A stretch of 47,550 nucleotides of DNA from an uncultured Aeromonadales bacterium (GTDB lineage Bacteria > Pseudomonadota > Gammaproteobacteria > Enterobacterales > Succinivibrionaceae): assembly GCA_902782145.1 (NCBI GenBank), contig CACZLZ010000020.1, positions 1-47,550 on the forward strand, written 5' to 3'. Made by a program: the position numbers and the translations under genes. Each line of letters starts with the position of its first letter. The first letter of the stretch is position 1. Positions 46,820 through 47,550 of the stretch are shown piece by piece. The notes under the pieces were generated by a model. It saw only the letters and a list, made by a program, of their open reading frames with translations. It was not told where the DNA came from and did no database searches.

Positions 46820-47550
46820 TCATGATGTGTGTGAAGCTGCGTCATTGTCATCTGCCATGATCTCGCATTTTTTGTTCCAGAAGGCGATGCCGTACTTCCT
46901 GATGGTATAGCCCTCCTCTCTTACGTTGAAGTCATACTGCATGCTGCTTATCTGTGCAATGGCCTCCCGGCAGTCCTTTTGCATGGTAGATATCTTGCCG
47001 TCTGTGCTCTTCTTTAACTCCAAGATCACTGCCGCCATGTCCGAGTCCCGCTTGAGAATGATGTCTGAGTAGCCGCAGCCGCTTTCGGCGTTGGATGTAA
47101 GCTGCAACCCCGTTATGGTCACTGTTCCCAAGACACCTGACAGGAAACCGTGGTAGTAGCTTTCATAATGGGCAGTGTCCCTTATCCCCACAAAGGTCAT
47201 CAGCATTTTGCTGATGATCTTCCTGCTCTGGTTTACATCTCCCCGGAACAGTGCGTCAGTTAAGGCTTGGGCCTGCTCCACCCAGACCGGGTTGTCATCG
47301 CTGTAAATCTCTTCCGCCTTCAGGGCAAAGCACTCCCTTATCTCCTCATTGGGGATCCGTACAGTTATTTTTTTTCTATCCTTGGGACTTGGATCCTTGT
47401 CAATGGTGAGATAGCCGGTGTGGAACATCAGCAGGGCAAAGGTGTCGAAGTTACTGCTATTGCGGCTGATGTCCGGATAGGTTGTGTATTCGTTGGCGCG
47501 GATTTCCTCGGTTCCACCGTCCAGAAGGTTCTGCAGCTTTTCATGAACAT
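46820..47550 (-). CDS. AAA-ATPase-like/PD-(D/E)XK protein, C-terminal part (5' end beyond window)
   Basis: The minus-strand frame enters from the right edge without a start (visible beginning VHEKLQNLLDGG) and ends at TGA 46820-46822, giving about 243 residues. An ATG at 47428 lies inside it and is not the real start, because the preceding residues (NSSNFDTFALLMFHTGYLTI) are family-like. The region before the nuclease has the LL-xx-GYLT pattern typical of AAA-ATPase_like proteins. The PDDEXK_9 core is GCGYSDIILKRDS followed by AAVILELKKS, giving D and E-x-K. It is a second member of the family seen at 44727, but the two are not close copies. The C-terminal tail DDNDAASHTS is unusual. Confidence 0.85.
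   Translation of the reverse strand, partial: VHEKLQNLLDGGTEEIRANEYTTYPDISRNSSNFDTFALLMFHTGYLTIDKDPSPKDRKKITVRIPNEEIRECFALKAEEIYSDDNPVWVEQAQALTDALFRGDVNQSRKIISKMLMTFVGIRDTAHYESYYHGFLSGVLGTVTITGLQLTSNAESGCGYSDIILKRDSDMAAVILELKKSTDGKISTMQKDCREAIAQISSMQYDFNVREEGYTIRKYGIAFWNKKCEIMADDNDAASHTS

Overview
The window is a chromosomal segment of a gammaproteobacterium. RNase E, UspE, RluC, NhaB, DsbB, a YidE-type transporter, AspC and the yceD-rpmF-plsX-fabHDG-acpP-fabF cluster all align residue by residue with my memory of their enterobacterial counterparts. The DNA is GC-rich and unusually dense in GATC. The thiC-thiDE-thiS-thiG-thiH operon, AAA-ATPase-like/PD-(D/E)XK genes and high GC would fit an anaerobic Succinivibrionaceae member such as Succinimonas, but that placement is inference only. 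No similarity search was run; all family calls come from reading the sequence.

Layout. 1-1380: an AT-rich, probably acquired island with the start of an IS1380-like transposase, two diverged copies of a small unknown protein, and a short coding remnant whose stop overlaps the start of the second copy (a toxin/immunity-like arrangement). 1411-8368 (minus strand): a secreted leucine-rich protein, uspE, rne and a divergent SSB-like gene. 8800-26329 (plus strand): a PRiA4_ORF3-like protein, rluC, a HAD phosphatase, then the ribosome/phospholipid/fatty-acid cluster yceD-rpmF-plsX-fabH-fabD-fabG-acpP-fabF, a 1377-residue protein of unknown function, and mltG-tmk-holB-tatD. 26952-28650: tRNA-Glu(CUC) followed by an IS1634-type transposase. 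28763-32089 (minus): dsbB with a small secreted two-cysteine protein, and nhaB. 32220-36140 (plus): an orphan TonB-like protein, a secreted protein made of 20-residue repeats, and a YidE-like transporter. 36176-41851: a thiamine operon behind a TPP riboswitch. 41850-47550: aspC, a DIP1984-family protein, and two AAA-ATPase-like/PD-(D/E)XK genes facing each other at the right edge, the second running out of the window.

How the parts work together. The central block couples ribosomal protein L32, phosphatidate precursor synthesis (PlsX) and type II fatty-acid elongation (FabH, FabD, FabG, AcpP, FabF), then continues into peptidoglycan termination (MltG), dTMP synthesis (Tmk) and clamp loading (HolB). 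Where many relatives carry pabC between fabF and mltG, this genome has the 1377-residue protein, with an N-terminal domain resembling the RNA polymerase alpha C-terminal domain and a long acidic tail with two sliding-clamp-like motifs. It is the best candidate in the window for an undescribed function.

Genome-wide style. Seven promoters share an extended -10 (TGn followed by a TATAAT-like hexamer) and an eighth overlaps the yceD start. GATC is about fivefold over-represented in a stretch I counted, partly through choice of GAT rather than GAC before C. Several proteins (RNase E, MltG, TonB-like, the 1377-residue protein) carry long low-complexity tails or linkers.
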